Below are positions 57,742-57,873 of a stretch of DNA of 57,873 bases, piece by piece (the first letter of the stretch is position 1; every line of letters begins with the position of its first letter). This DNA is from CAZWKQ01 sp964634005. GTDB taxonomy: Bacteria; Bacteroidota; Bacteroidia; Bacteroidales; JACABE01. Under the pieces are notes generated by a model. The model had not been told where the DNA came from and made no database searches. It saw only the letters and a list, made by a program, of their open reading frames with translations. Both the position numbers and the translations under genes were made by a program. The stretch lies in NCBI GenBank assembly GCA_964634005.1, contig CAZWKQ010000016.1, forward strand, positions 1 through 57,873, in the 5' to 3' direction.

Positions 57742-57873
57742 GTTTTAGTTTGAAAGGTTGAACCGGTATTTACATCAGATTGCTAAATCTGTAGGATGCT
57801 TTTTATGTAATTTTTTTTAGGTAATGTGGCAAAAAATGGTTGGTGATTTAATGATATTACATTAATAACTTTG
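57742..57873. other. Right-edge intergenic sequence
   Basis: Contains a hairpin CAGATT-GCTA-AATCTG at 57777-57792, followed by a GGATGCTTTTT run that may terminate the CoA ligase gene. TAACTTTG at 57866-57873 looks like a -7 element for a gene beyond the window. Confidence 0.4.

Overview
The window is AT-rich chromosomal DNA from a member of the Bacteroidota, probably Bacteroidales-like; genus cannot be told from the sequence alone. Support comes from the recurring upstream motif TAnnTTTG (the Bacteroidota sigma factor -7 element, sometimes with TTTG or TTG 19-20 bases upstream), from almost no Shine-Dalgarno sequences, and from lineage-typical families: DUF4293, DUF2461, FKBP lipoproteins, a two-parvulin PPIase, and signal peptides ending near SQ or at a lipobox Cys.

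Layout, left to right. Positions 1-650 hold an array of short palindromes next to a REP-associated tyrosine transposase (RAYT) and a type I restriction R subunit with no hsdM or hsdS in view. At 3640-5550 come an unknown helical protein, the remnant of a second copy of its 5' end, and an 11-unit 21-bp minisatellite. At 5554-17040 are mostly housekeeping and envelope genes: a beta-helix lipoprotein, a GT2 fused to a degenerate sugar-phosphate transferase, a ZIP transporter, ndk, an NrnA-like DHH phosphoesterase, two FKBP lipoproteins, mscL, a zinc-ribbon transglutaminase-like protein, a frameshifted secreted-protein gene, DUF4293, a phosphodiesterase and an EamA exporter. tRNA-Met and tRNA-Gln genes follow.

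The most interesting block is 17492-25007, seven closely spaced same-strand genes: a PqqD-like RiPP recognition element, an ATP-grasp ligase, a fold-type III PLP decarboxylase-like enzyme, a membrane-anchored transglutaminase-like Cys-His-Asp protein, a urea-transporter domain fused to an M23 peptidase, an outer-membrane TPR/beta-barrel protein and a periplasmic TPR protein. The combination looks like an undescribed peptide or amino-acid modification and export pathway. It resembles lasso-peptide logic (PqqD-like B1 plus transglutaminase-like B2), but with ATP-grasp and PLP enzymes instead of the asparagine-synthetase-like cyclase. The function is inference.

Positions 25139-29768 carry a nucleoside phosphorylase, a tandem Usp protein, CinA, ribosomal protein L28 and a SRPBCC/GyrI-like protein. 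Positions 29776-30098 (minus) look like a strongly promoted and terminated structured RNA of about 320 nt that I cannot assign. Positions 30386-40058 are a surface-polysaccharide locus (flippase, methyltransferase, four GT2, Wzy-like polymerase, GT4, acetyltransferase, O-antigen ligase-like protein). They are followed by aroQ and a minus-strand group (rhomboid protease, NAD(P)HX repair enzyme, LpxL-like acyltransferase, GT2). Positions 44895-57741 carry ctpA-like protease, guaB, three periplasmic PPIase-type genes, MoxR ATPase, DUF2461, an unknown membrane protein, dapF and a long-chain acyl-CoA ligase.
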